DNA of 64,000 nucleotides from UBA4744 sp963717135 (GTDB taxonomy: Bacteria > Actinomycetota > Acidimicrobiia > Spongiisociales > UBA4744). Positions 53,358 to 61,457 of this stretch are shown one piece after another. Location of the stretch: contig CAVQVN010000002.1 of the NCBI GenBank assembly GCA_963717135.1, positions 1-64,000 on the forward strand, in the 5' to 3' direction. Every line of letters begins with the position of its first letter. The stretch's first letter is position 1. The position numbers and the translations under genes were made by a program. A model generated the notes under the pieces. It had not been told where the DNA came from, did no database searches, and saw only the letters and a list, made by a program, of their open reading frames with translations.

Positions 53358-54064
53358 CGTTCTCGCTGGCCGGCGGCTTGGGGTTGGGAACGCGGGAATT
53401 GGTGGCGTTCACCGGTGCCGGAGGCAAGTCCACCTTGATGCTCCGCCTCGCCGACGAGTTGGTCGAAATGGGCAACCGGGTCCTGGTGACCACTACCACC
53501 AAAATGGGCCGTGAGCAGCTGACCGCGATTCCGGCGCTGTGCGAGAGCGACGACCGCGCGGCGGTCGCCGCCGCCCTGGCCCGGCACCCACTCGTCGCGT
53601 TGATCACCGGTGGGGATGATCACAAAGCGATGGGACCTCCGCCCGAAGTTGTCGATCGGCTCTTCCGGTCGACGGCTTTCGAGTACTTGCTCGTCGAAGC
53701 CGACGGGGCGCATGGACGTTCCCTCAAGGCGCCGGCCGCCCACGAGCCGGTGATCCCTTCACGAGCCACCACGGTGGTCGTCTTGATGGGAATCGACGCC
53801 ATCGGCGGTCGGATTGCCGATGTTGCCCACCGGCCGGCCCAGGCGGCCCATCTCACCGGGTTGGGAGTGAACGACCGGCTCACCATCGAGCACTGTGTTG
53901 CCGTACTCACCCATCCGCAAGGGGGACTCAAGGGAGTGCCGGTGACGGCCCGAGTGGTGGTGGCGCTCAACAAGGCCAAAGAGGCGCGAGGGGGCCCCAT
54001 CGCCACGGAACTCGCCCGACGGCTCGGTTCTTGTCAAAGGATCTCGCACGTGGTGGTGGTCTAG
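53354..54064 (+). CDS. yqeC: YqeC-type selenium-dependent hydroxylase accessory protein
   Basis: This 236-residue P-loop protein has FTGAGGKSTLMLRLADEL (Walker A), VLVTTTTKMGREQL, and YLLVEADGAHGRSLKAPAAH, all signatures of the YqeC family, found with YqeB in selenium-dependent hydroxylase clusters. It probably uses a nucleotide in cofactor assembly. The start is TTG 53354, overlapping the yqeB stop (TTGA), and coupled translation is likely. No SelD, YgfK or MobA-like gene is present within the window, so selenium donation must come from elsewhere if the assignment is right. Confidence 0.82.
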   Translation: MTFSLAGGLGLGTRELVAFTGAGGKSTLMLRLADELVEMGNRVLVTTTTKMGREQLTAIPALCESDDRAAVAAALARHPLVALITGGDDHKAMGPPPEVVDRLFRSTAFEYLLVEADGAHGRSLKAPAAHEPVIPSRATTVVVLMGIDAIGGRIADVAHRPAQAAHLTGLGVNDRLTIEHCVAVLTHPQGGLKGVPVTARVVVALNKAKEARGGPIATELARRLGSCQRISHVVVV

Positions 54065-54074
54065 GCTCGGCGCT

Positions 54075-55070
54075 ATGCAGGCGCAGCTGCTCCGTCGGCC
54101 CGGGCCCGTTGCCGGCCGGCCTTTGGACCTCGTTGAGATCCCGGATCCGGTTCCCGGGCCGGGAGAGCTTCTCGTGGAAGTGGCTGCTTGTGGAGTGTGT
54201 CGGACGGATCTCCAGCTGTGCGAGGGCGATCTGCCGGTCCATCTCAATCCGGTGATTCCGGGTCATCAGGCGGTGGGTCGGGTACTCCGCCTGGGGGATG
54301 CGGTCGAAGGGTGGACGATCGGAGATCGGGCCGGGGTCGGATGGCTGGGAGGAGCCTGCGGCGATTGCAGCTTCTGCCGGGGCGGCCGCGAAAACCTTTG
54401 CGAGCGGGCCGAATTCACCGGTTGGGATCGCAACGGGGGTTTTGCCACGAAGATGACGGCCCGGGCCGACTACCTCCTGGCGGTTCCGCCCGAACCCTCC
54501 GACCTCGACGTCGCACCCCTATTGTGCGGGGGAGTCATCGGATATCGGGCACTCAGATTATCCGGGATCGAGCCGGGTGCCCGTCTCGGTCTCTACGGAT
54601 TCGGGGCCTCGGCATTGCTCGCCATTCAAGTGGCGCTGCACTGGGGATGTGAAGTGTTCGTCGTGACGCGTTCGGCCGCCGAACGAAGCCGGGCGCTCGA
54701 GATGGGTGCCGTCTGGGCCGGGGGTTACGACCAGAGCCCCCCGGTGGCCCTCCAGGCCGCAGTCACCTTCGCTCCGGTCGGATCGGTGGTGGTGGCGGCC
54801 CTCTCGGCCTTGGAGCGAGGAGGAGTGGTAGCCGTCAATGCCATCCACCTGAATGAGATCCCGGCCTTTCCCTACCGGAAACTCTGGGGGGAGCGGCAGA
54901 TACGGAGCGTTGCCAACTACACGCGGACCGACGCCGTCGAGTTCCTCAACCTGGCAGCCGAACTACCGGTACGCACGGTGGTCGACCGGTTTCCGCTTGC
55001 CGAGGCCAATCGGGCCCTTGACCAAGTCAAGTCCGGACACGTCACCGGGGCGGCCGTCCTGGAGATGTGA
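54075..55070 (+). CDS. Zinc-dependent alcohol dehydrogenase (MDR family)
   Basis: This 331-residue enzyme has the GroES-like fold with the catalytic-zinc Cys in ACGVCRTDLQL, the GHQAVGRV His, the four-Cys structural-zinc loop GGACGDCSFCRGGRENLC and a Rossmann domain (LGLYGFGASALLAIQVALHW). It resembles the AdhA-like zinc-binding dehydrogenases. It is ten bases after yqeC and may be cotranscribed, but a functional link with the hydroxylases is only positional. Confidence 0.85.
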   Translation: MQAQLLRRPGPVAGRPLDLVEIPDPVPGPGELLVEVAACGVCRTDLQLCEGDLPVHLNPVIPGHQAVGRVLRLGDAVEGWTIGDRAGVGWLGGACGDCSFCRGGRENLCERAEFTGWDRNGGFATKMTARADYLLAVPPEPSDLDVAPLLCGGVIGYRALRLSGIEPGARLGLYGFGASALLAIQVALHWGCEVFVVTRSAAERSRALEMGAVWAGGYDQSPPVALQAAVTFAPVGSVVVAALSALERGGVVAVNAIHLNEIPAFPYRKLWGERQIRSVANYTRTDAVEFLNLAAELPVRTVVDRFPLAEANRALDQVKSGHVTGAAVLEM

Positions 55071-55127
55071 TGTGCCCGGGGGGAATCGCATGCGGCTAGT
55101 TTGGTGGTTGGCTAGGAAGGGTGCTTT

Positions 55128-55931
55128 GTGGAGATTGATCGACCGTCCCGTCTTGACGAGGTAATCGGTGGTTTGGCTGCCCAACCAGGGGCAACCCTGT
55201 TGGCCGGAGGCACCGACCTCATGGTGGAAATCAACTACCACTCGCGCCGACCCCAGCACGTCATAGCCCTCCGTCGGGTTGAAGAACTCAAACAGTGGGA
55301 TGGCCGGCGGATCGGGTCCGGGGTTACATTCCGCCGTATCGAACAAGGTCCCATCCGGGCGCTGGCGCAACTGGCCCGCACCGTCGGATCACCCCAGATT
55401 CGTGTCGCCGGGACCATCGGTGGCAATCTCGGCACCGCCAGTCCGGCCGGGGACAGCCACCCTTTCCTGGCGGCCTGTGACGCCCATATCGAACTGCAGT
55501 CGAGCCGGGGAACCCGCACGGTACGGTGGGACGAGTTCCTCATCGGGGTGAAGCGCACCAGCCGCCAAGATGATGAGTTGATCACGGCCGTGATCCTTCC
55601 CGAAGTGCTTCCCGACCGGCAGGAGTTCGCCAAGATCGGAGTCCGCTCGGCGATGGTCATCTCTACAGTCTCTGCTTGTGTCATGGTCGATGATGAGGGT
55701 CGGGCCCGGGTGGCGCTGGGGTCGGTCGGCCCGACCGTGCTGCGGGCACGCCGGGCCGAGGAGATGATCAACGGAGAGGCAACCAAGTCGGAAGCGGCTC
55801 TTGCGGAATTCGGTCGTCTGGTTTCCGAAGACGTCAAGCCCATAACCGATCATCGGTCGACTGAGGAGTACCGCAGGCATGCGGCCGGTGTGCTATCCCG
55901 CCGATTGCTCGAAAGGTGTCTGGCACGATGA
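55128..55931 (+). CDS. FAD-binding subunit of a conventional xanthine-dehydrogenase-type enzyme
   Basis: This 267-residue CoxM/XdhB-type flavoprotein has the standard FAD motifs ATLLAGGTDLMVE and VAGTIGGNLGTASPAGDSHP, and the C-terminal domain ending RRHAAGVLSRRLLERCL. The GTG start at 55128 opens the second molybdenum-hydroxylase operon, 57 bases after the alcohol dehydrogenase gene. Its stop overlaps the iron-sulfur gene by four bases (ATGA). It passes electrons from the iron-sulfur clusters to an acceptor. Confidence 0.88.
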   Translation: MEIDRPSRLDEVIGGLAAQPGATLLAGGTDLMVEINYHSRRPQHVIALRRVEELKQWDGRRIGSGVTFRRIEQGPIRALAQLARTVGSPQIRVAGTIGGNLGTASPAGDSHPFLAACDAHIELQSSRGTRTVRWDEFLIGVKRTSRQDDELITAVILPEVLPDRQEFAKIGVRSAMVISTVSACVMVDDEGRARVALGSVGPTVLRARRAEEMINGEATKSEAALAEFGRLVSEDVKPITDHRSTEEYRRHAAGVLSRRLLERCLAR

Positions 55932-56392
55932 AGATCTCACTCACGGTCAACGGGGAAGAGCGCGAAGCGGCCGTCCACAGTTCCGAGAGCTTGCTCTTCG
56001 TGTTGCGAGAGTCGCTCGGGTTGCTGGGAGCCAAGGATGCCTGTCTGCAGGGCGAGTGCGGGTCTTGCACGGTTCTGCTCGATGGCGAACCCGTTTGCTC
56101 ATGCCTGGTGATGGCGGCGGACGCCGCCGGCTCCGCGGTGGTGACGGTCGAAGGGTTGGGAACCGAAGACCAGTTGCACCCCGTTCAGGAAGCCTTCGTC
56201 GAGCACGGCGCGGTGCAATGCGGATTCTGTACTCCCGGGTTTCTCATTTCGACTACCCACCTGCTCGAAGCCAATCCGGCGCCCACCACCGATGAAATCC
56301 GCGAGGCACTGAGTGGCAATATCTGCCGGTGTACCGGATACGGGGCGGTGTTGCGGGCCGTTGAATCACTGGTGGGGGAGGATCGCTCATGA
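55928..56392 (+). CDS. [2Fe-2S] subunit of a xanthine-dehydrogenase-type enzyme
   Basis: This 154-residue protein keeps both cluster motifs: CLQGECGSCTVLLDG (plant-type [2Fe-2S]; one more Cys downstream at EPVCSC) and QCGFCTPGFL with GNICRCTGYGAV (the second cluster), so all eight ligands appear present. It is the counterpart of the Cys-less domain in the XdhD-like protein. ATG 55928 overlaps the FAD gene stop and its own stop overlaps the molybdenum gene (ATGA). Confidence 0.9.
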   Translation: MKISLTVNGEEREAAVHSSESLLFVLRESLGLLGAKDACLQGECGSCTVLLDGEPVCSCLVMAADAAGSAVVTVEGLGTEDQLHPVQEAFVEHGAVQCGFCTPGFLISTTHLLEANPAPTTDEIREALSGNICRCTGYGAVLRAVESLVGEDRS

Positions 56393-58608
56393 CTTCGAGC
56401 ACCCAGATCCGGATTCGAGGAGGCATTGGAGAGTCGGTGGTCCGCCCGGACGGCATCCCGAAAGTGCAAGGGGATTTTGCCTACGCTTCCGACCTTCAAG
56501 CCGAGGGGATGCTCTGGGGGGCGACCCGGCGCTCGCCCCATTCCCACGCCCGCATCATCCGGATCGACATAGCGCCCGCCCTGGCCATCGCCGGTGTGTA
56601 TGCAGTCCTCACTCACGACGACGTGCCCGGGCGACCCACGGTCGGCCAGATCAATCCCGACCGACCTGTGCTGGCCGGACACGAGGTCCGCTATTGGGGC
56701 CAGCCGATCGCCATCACGGCGGCCGAAGATCTGGAGACCGCCCGCCGGGCCGCGGAAGCCATCATCATCGAATACGAGCTGCTCGATCCGCTCACCGATC
56801 TCGTCGAAGCCCAGGAAAAAGGTGAGGTATTCCGCCATGTTCGCTCCGTTCGAGGGTCCTCCGTTTCCCCTGGTGAGGTCGTGATCGACGGCTATTACGA
56901 GATGGGTACCCAGGATCAGGCGGCTTTGGGGACGGAAGCCGGTATTGCCTTTCCCGATGGGGAGGGGGGAGTCGATCTCTACGCTCCCTCGCAATGGATC
57001 CATGAAGATCACGGGCAGATTGTCGCCAGCCTGGCCCTGCGCGACGAACAGGTTCGAGTTCATCCGGCCGGAGTGGGGGGAGCTTTCGGGTCTCGCGAGG
57101 ACCTCAGTCTTCAGGTCCACCTTTGCCTGCTGGCGTTGTACACAAACCGGCCGGTGCGAATGGTCTACGACCGGCAGGAGAGCTTCGCAGGTCATGTGCA
57201 CCGCCATGCCGCCCGGATGTGGTACCGCCATGTTGCCGATCGCCAAGGAAACCTGGTACGGGTCGAGGCAAAGCTGCTGTTGGATGGAGGTGCCTACACG
57301 GAAACCTCTCCGGCGGTTATTGCTAATGCCGTGTATTTCGCGGTGGGCCCCTACAGATGTCCCAACGTGGTCATCGACGGCTACGCCGTGCGGACCAACA
57401 ATCCACCGTCTGGAGCCATGCGAGGGTTCGGGGCCGTGCAGACTTGCTTTGCCCACGAAGCTCAGATGGACAGACTGGCCGCCGAGTTGGGGATGGATCC
57501 GCTGGACCTGCGGCTGCGCAATGCTCTGGGACCGGGGGATGAACTGCCCACCAGCGGTCAAGTCATCACCGAGCCATTGCCCACCGTTGAGGTCATCAAG
57601 TCGTTGCAGAATCTGCCCCTCCCCGACATGAAGGTCATCGACGATCCGCTCCATCTGCCGGGCGGGACCGGGCTCACCACAGATCCGGGCAACGTCGTGC
57701 GAGGGATCGGTTATGCGGTTGGTCTCAAGAATCTGGCTTTTGCCGAAGCCTTTGACGACTATGCCGAGGCCCGGGTGGTGATCACCCCTCAGGGAGTCGA
57801 GGTGCATACCGCGGCGATCGAAGTCGGACAGGGCATGGTCACGGTTCTCCAGCAGATCGCCCGGTCGGTGCTCGGTGTCGAGAAGGTGGTGGTGCTGTTC
57901 GACGATACATCGATGATCGGTTCGGCCGGCTCGACCTCGGCTTCCCGCCAGACCCAGATGGCCGGCGGTGCCGTCTATCAGGCGGCTTCGGAAGTTCGTC
58001 AAACGGTTCTGCAAAGCGCCGGAGGCGACGATCTGGACGGCCGGGGTGTATGGCGAGACGGGATCCTGATCGCCACCTGGGAAGAGGTGTGTGCCTCGGG
58101 TTCCATCGATAGAAAGGTTCGTTTCCGTCACCCCGACACCGAAGAGGCCGACGAGAACGGCCAGGGCAATCTGCATGTGGACTTTTCGGTGGCCGCCCAC
58201 CGGGCCGTGGTTGATGTCGATCTCGATTTAGGGCTGGTTCGGGTGGTCAGTATCGACGCCGCCCAAGATGTCGGCACCGCCCTGAACCCGCAATCGGTGG
58301 TCGGTCAGATCGAGGGTGGAACCATGCAGGGGGTGGGCCTGGCAGTCATGGAAGAATTGATCTTCGACCGGGGGATCGTCCGCAACGCCAATTTCACCGA
58401 CTATCTGCTGCCGACCTTTCTCGATGCTCCCCCGGTCGTCCCGATCCTCATCGAGCAACCGGGAACCTGGGGACCGTTCGGCGCCAAGGGGTTTTCCGAA
58501 CTGCCGACCATCAGCTCCGGGCCGGCCGTCATGGCAGCCATTCGGTCGGCCACCAACAGGGCTTTGACGAGAATGCCGGTCCGCCCGGAGGATATCGCGC
58601 TCGGCTAG
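56389..58608 (+). CDS. Molybdopterin-binding large subunit of a xanthine-dehydrogenase-type enzyme
   Basis: This 739-residue catalytic subunit has RSPHSHARIIRIDI, VGGAFGSREDLSLQVHLCLL, SGAMRGFGAVQTCFAHEAQM and WGPFGAKGFSELPTISSGPA, which contains the catalytic Glu of the family. Its position with separate FAD and [2Fe-2S] subunits and beside purine deaminases favours hypoxanthine/xanthine or another purine as substrate; aldehyde or nicotinate relatives have the same plan. XdhC, three genes upstream in the other operon, could serve its maturation. It is intact. Confidence 0.85.
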   Translation: MTSSTQIRIRGGIGESVVRPDGIPKVQGDFAYASDLQAEGMLWGATRRSPHSHARIIRIDIAPALAIAGVYAVLTHDDVPGRPTVGQINPDRPVLAGHEVRYWGQPIAITAAEDLETARRAAEAIIIEYELLDPLTDLVEAQEKGEVFRHVRSVRGSSVSPGEVVIDGYYEMGTQDQAALGTEAGIAFPDGEGGVDLYAPSQWIHEDHGQIVASLALRDEQVRVHPAGVGGAFGSREDLSLQVHLCLLALYTNRPVRMVYDRQESFAGHVHRHAARMWYRHVADRQGNLVRVEAKLLLDGGAYTETSPAVIANAVYFAVGPYRCPNVVIDGYAVRTNNPPSGAMRGFGAVQTCFAHEAQMDRLAAELGMDPLDLRLRNALGPGDELPTSGQVITEPLPTVEVIKSLQNLPLPDMKVIDDPLHLPGGTGLTTDPGNVVRGIGYAVGLKNLAFAEAFDDYAEARVVITPQGVEVHTAAIEVGQGMVTVLQQIARSVLGVEKVVVLFDDTSMIGSAGSTSASRQTQMAGGAVYQAASEVRQTVLQSAGGDDLDGRGVWRDGILIATWEEVCASGSIDRKVRFRHPDTEEADENGQGNLHVDFSVAAHRAVVDVDLDLGLVRVVSIDAAQDVGTALNPQSVVGQIEGGTMQGVGLAVMEELIFDRGIVRNANFTDYLLPTFLDAPPVVPILIEQPGTWGPFGAKGFSELPTISSGPAVMAAIRSATNRALTRMPVRPEDIALG

Positions 58609-58662
58609 CGGCCTACCCAAACCCCGCACTCTGAGCGCAAACACCGCAACGGTCGTTCGGAA

Positions 58663-60033
58663 CTAGCCGTTGATCAGCCGTTGCGAGGCGCGGTTGTGCT
58701 CTTCGAGTAGATGCTCGAGCTCGAGCGCGACCGGGCGGCCGTCCGAGATCACCGCCGATCCGTGCACGTACGTGTGGCGGGCCGGAACCGGGGCACACAA
58801 CAGCAGGGCCGCCACCGGGTCATGCCGGGCTCCTGCAAACTCGATCCGGTTGAGGTCGAAGACCGCGAAGTCGGCTACCTTGCCCGGCTCGAGCGAGCCG
58901 ATGTCCCGGCGACCGAGCACGGCCGCTCCGCCCAGGGTGGCCATTTCCAAGGCGGTTCGGGCACTCATCTGGGGCTGCTGGTCGGCGTGGATCAGACCGG
59001 GCGAGGCGGCCACCCGGGCCAGCAGCATCGCCTGACGGGCTTCACCGAGAAGGTGCCCGCCGTCGTTGCTGGCCGATCCGTCTACCCCGAGACCGGTCGG
59101 TACACCCGCGGCCAGATAGCCGGCTACCGGAGCGATACCGGAAGCGAGGCGCATATTCGAGGAGGGGCAGTGGGCTACGCCACATCCGGTTCGGGCCATC
59201 CAATCGACCCCGCCCCGTCCGGGGTGCACGGCATGGGCGAACCAGACGTCGCGGCCCGCCCAACCGAGATCCTCGGCATATTGCAGGGGTGGACTCCCGA
59301 ATTCCCGGATACAGAACTCTTCTTCATCGATGGTTTCGGCCAGATGGGTATGCAGGTGGACTCCGTGGCGCCGGGCGAGTGCCGCGCTTTCTCGCATTAC
59401 TTCCGGCGTCACCGAGAAGGGCGAGCAGGGAGCCAGCACGATGCGGGTGAGGGCGCCCGGCGCCGGGTCGTGATGGGCCTGAATCAGGCGTTCCGACTCG
59501 GCGAGGATGGTGTCGATCGTCTCGACAACCGAATCGGGAGGCAAACCTCCATCGCTCTGTCCCAGGCTCATCGAGCCATGAGCGGCGTGAAAGCGCATTC
59601 CCAACTGGCGGGCGGGTTCGATCTCATCTTCGAGCCGAGAGCCGTTCGGGAAGAGATAGAGATGATCAGACGAGGTGGTGCAACCGGACATGGCCAATTC
59701 GACCAGAGCCGTCCTGGTGGATACCCGGATGTCATCGGGAGTCATCCGCGCCCAGATCGGATAAAGCGTGGTCAGCCACTCGAATAGCGGGGCGTCTTGC
59801 GCGATGGCTCTGGTCAGCGTTTGATAGAAGTGGTGGTGGGTGTTGACCAGTCCGGGAACGACGATTTGGTCGGTGAGATCGAGGACCTGATCGGCGGAGG
59901 CCGGAAGACTTGCCGAAGGGCCGACCTTTTCGATCCATCCATCACGGGCGAAGAAGCCACCGCCGGAGATCTCCTCTCGATCCTCGTTCATCGTCACCAA
60001 CATCGAGGCATTCCGGGCCAGGAGGGTTGCCAT
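58663..60033 (-). CDS. Amidohydrolase, 8-oxoguanine-deaminase type
   Basis: This 456-residue metal-dependent hydrolase of the ATZ/TRZ subgroup has VNTHHHFYQTLTRAIAQDAP, GVHLHTHLAETIDEEEFCIR, and GLGVDGSASNDGGHLLGEAR, giving the HxH, H and D metal ligands; MARTGCGVAHCPSSNMRL is a family motif. The THHHxYQ start is typical of 8-oxoguanine deaminase, which makes urate, and SsnA of E. coli is a relative linked to XdhD-like genes. ATG 60033 is preferred because the upstream frame lacks protein-like composition. It faces the large subunit tail-to-tail. Confidence 0.8.
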   Translation of the reverse strand: MATLLARNASMLVTMNEDREEISGGGFFARDGWIEKVGPSASLPASADQVLDLTDQIVVPGLVNTHHHFYQTLTRAIAQDAPLFEWLTTLYPIWARMTPDDIRVSTRTALVELAMSGCTTSSDHLYLFPNGSRLEDEIEPARQLGMRFHAAHGSMSLGQSDGGLPPDSVVETIDTILAESERLIQAHHDPAPGALTRIVLAPCSPFSVTPEVMRESAALARRHGVHLHTHLAETIDEEEFCIREFGSPPLQYAEDLGWAGRDVWFAHAVHPGRGGVDWMARTGCGVAHCPSSNMRLASGIAPVAGYLAAGVPTGLGVDGSASNDGGHLLGEARQAMLLARVAASPGLIHADQQPQMSARTALEMATLGGAAVLGRRDIGSLEPGKVADFAVFDLNRIEFAGARHDPVAALLLCAPVPARHTYVHGSAVISDGRPVALELEHLLEEHNRASQRLING

Positions 60034-60212
60034 CAGGAAATCTCCAATTGTCGCTCTCCCGGGAAACGCTAGTGCAAACTCGTTCAGTCGATAGGAGGAG
60101 GTGGCCGGGTGCGGACCGGGTGGTGCTTTTTGTCCCCCTTCAAGGGACCAATGCCCCTGCGCGCCGCGGGTGGCAGATCCATACTGTGTGACACACGACC
60201 GCAAGGAGTGGG

Positions 60213-61220
60213 ATGGAAGCGTTTGTTCGCGGCTTGCCGAAGGCCGAGCTGCATGTGCACATCGAAGGTACCCTCGAGCCGGAGATGATGTTCGACTTCG
60301 CCCGGCGCAATCAGGTGCCGCTGCGGTTCGGATCCGTCGAAGAGGTGCGAGCGGCCTACGAATTCACCGACCTCCAATCGTTCCTCGACATCTATTACGA
60401 AGGCGCCGGCGTCCTTCTGACCGAACAGGACTTCTTCGACCTGACGTACGCCTATCTCGAGAATGCGGCCCGCGACAACGTGCGCCGAGCTGAGATCTTC
60501 TTTGATCCACAAACGCATACAGCCCGGGGCATACCCTTTGCGACCGTGATCACCGGCATCACCCGGGCGCTCGACGAAGGCCGGACCAGACTCGGGATAT
60601 CCAGCGGCCTGATCATGTGTTTCCTTCGCCACCTCAGTGCCGAGTCCGCCAACCACACTCTCGAACAAGCCCTCCCTTTTCGGAAAGACTTGATTGCCGT
60701 CGGTCTGGATTCTTCGGAAGTTGGCAACCCTCCGGAGCGATTTGACGCGGTGTTCGCCCACGCCCGGCGGGAGGGCCTGCTGGTCGTCGCCCACGCCGGA
60801 GAAGAAGGCCCTCCCGATTACATCTGGTCGGCGTTGGACAGGTTGCATGCTCGGCGGATAGACCACGGCGTCCGGGCCGACGAGGACCCGGCTTTGCTGC
60901 TCCGATTGGCGGAGGAACGCATCCCGCTGACCATGTGTCCTCTGTCCAACGTCAAGCTCCGGGTGTTCGCTTCGTTATCGGATCACAACCTGCGGGAACT
61001 TCTCGATCGTGGTTTGGTCGTGACGATCAACTCAGACGATCCGGCCTACTTCGGTGGGTACATAAACGACAACTATCTGGCGGCGGCCACAGCGTTGAAC
61101 CTGACCAAAGAGGAACTGGCCGCCCTGGCCGCCAATTCATTTGAAGCGGCGTTCGTGCGGACTGAGGAACGCCGCTCCTACCTGGCCGAACTCGACGAAT
61201 ACGTATCGAGTCATCAGTAG
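60213..61220 (+). CDS. Adenine-deaminase-type member of the adenosine deaminase family
   Basis: This 335-residue protein is a TIM-barrel deaminase with LHVHIEGTLEPEMM (HxH), VVAHAGEEGPPDYIWSALD (third His and proton-shuttle Glu), and VVTINSDDPAYFGGYINDNY (metal Asp). The motifs DSSEVGNPPERF and CPLSNVKLRVF are those of adenine deaminases rather than adenosine deaminases, so the likely reaction is adenine to hypoxanthine. An AAGGAG site precedes ATG 60213. It is divergent from the 8-oxoguanine-type amidohydrolase. Confidence 0.8.
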   Translation: MEAFVRGLPKAELHVHIEGTLEPEMMFDFARRNQVPLRFGSVEEVRAAYEFTDLQSFLDIYYEGAGVLLTEQDFFDLTYAYLENAARDNVRRAEIFFDPQTHTARGIPFATVITGITRALDEGRTRLGISSGLIMCFLRHLSAESANHTLEQALPFRKDLIAVGLDSSEVGNPPERFDAVFAHARREGLLVVAHAGEEGPPDYIWSALDRLHARRIDHGVRADEDPALLLRLAEERIPLTMCPLSNVKLRVFASLSDHNLRELLDRGLVVTINSDDPAYFGGYINDNYLAAATALNLTKEELAALAANSFEAAFVRTEERRSYLAELDEYVSSHQ

Positions 61221-61385
61221 ACAGGCGATCCGCCCGTGGCGGACCAGGCAATGGTCGTGGGGTCGGCCCCTACCCTCCCGGAATGGCCACTGAAGACCGG
61301 GATCCGTCTTCATGGAAGCTTCACATTGGTTGCCGCAGACGCTTCACAAGGATTTGTTTTCATTGACTTGACCAACCTCCCTCCC

Positions 61386-61419
61386 GAGTGGGGTACGGGA
61401 GATATTCCGTACCCCACTC
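61386..61419 (+). promoter_or_regulatory. Perfect 13-base stem-loop upstream of the PLP-enzyme gene
   Basis: GAGTGGGGTACGG (61386-61398) and CCGTACCCCACTC (61407-61419) are perfectly complementary, with an 8-base loop GAGATATT. It ends 38 bases before ATG 61458. No U-run follows, so it is more likely an operator or a 5'-leader hairpin than a terminator for the deaminase, whose stop lies 165 bases earlier. Confidence 0.6.
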
Positions 61420-61457
61420 TTGGTCATTAGCCTGGCTTCCCCGTCCCGGAGAAGCCC

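Noticed and set aside
56185..58200. A 671-codon open frame antisense to the molybdenum large subunit
   Set aside because: Long antisense frames are expected in high-GC coding DNA. Its translation is His/Gly/Arg-rich with no family motif, while the sense strand is a clear hydroxylase subunit.
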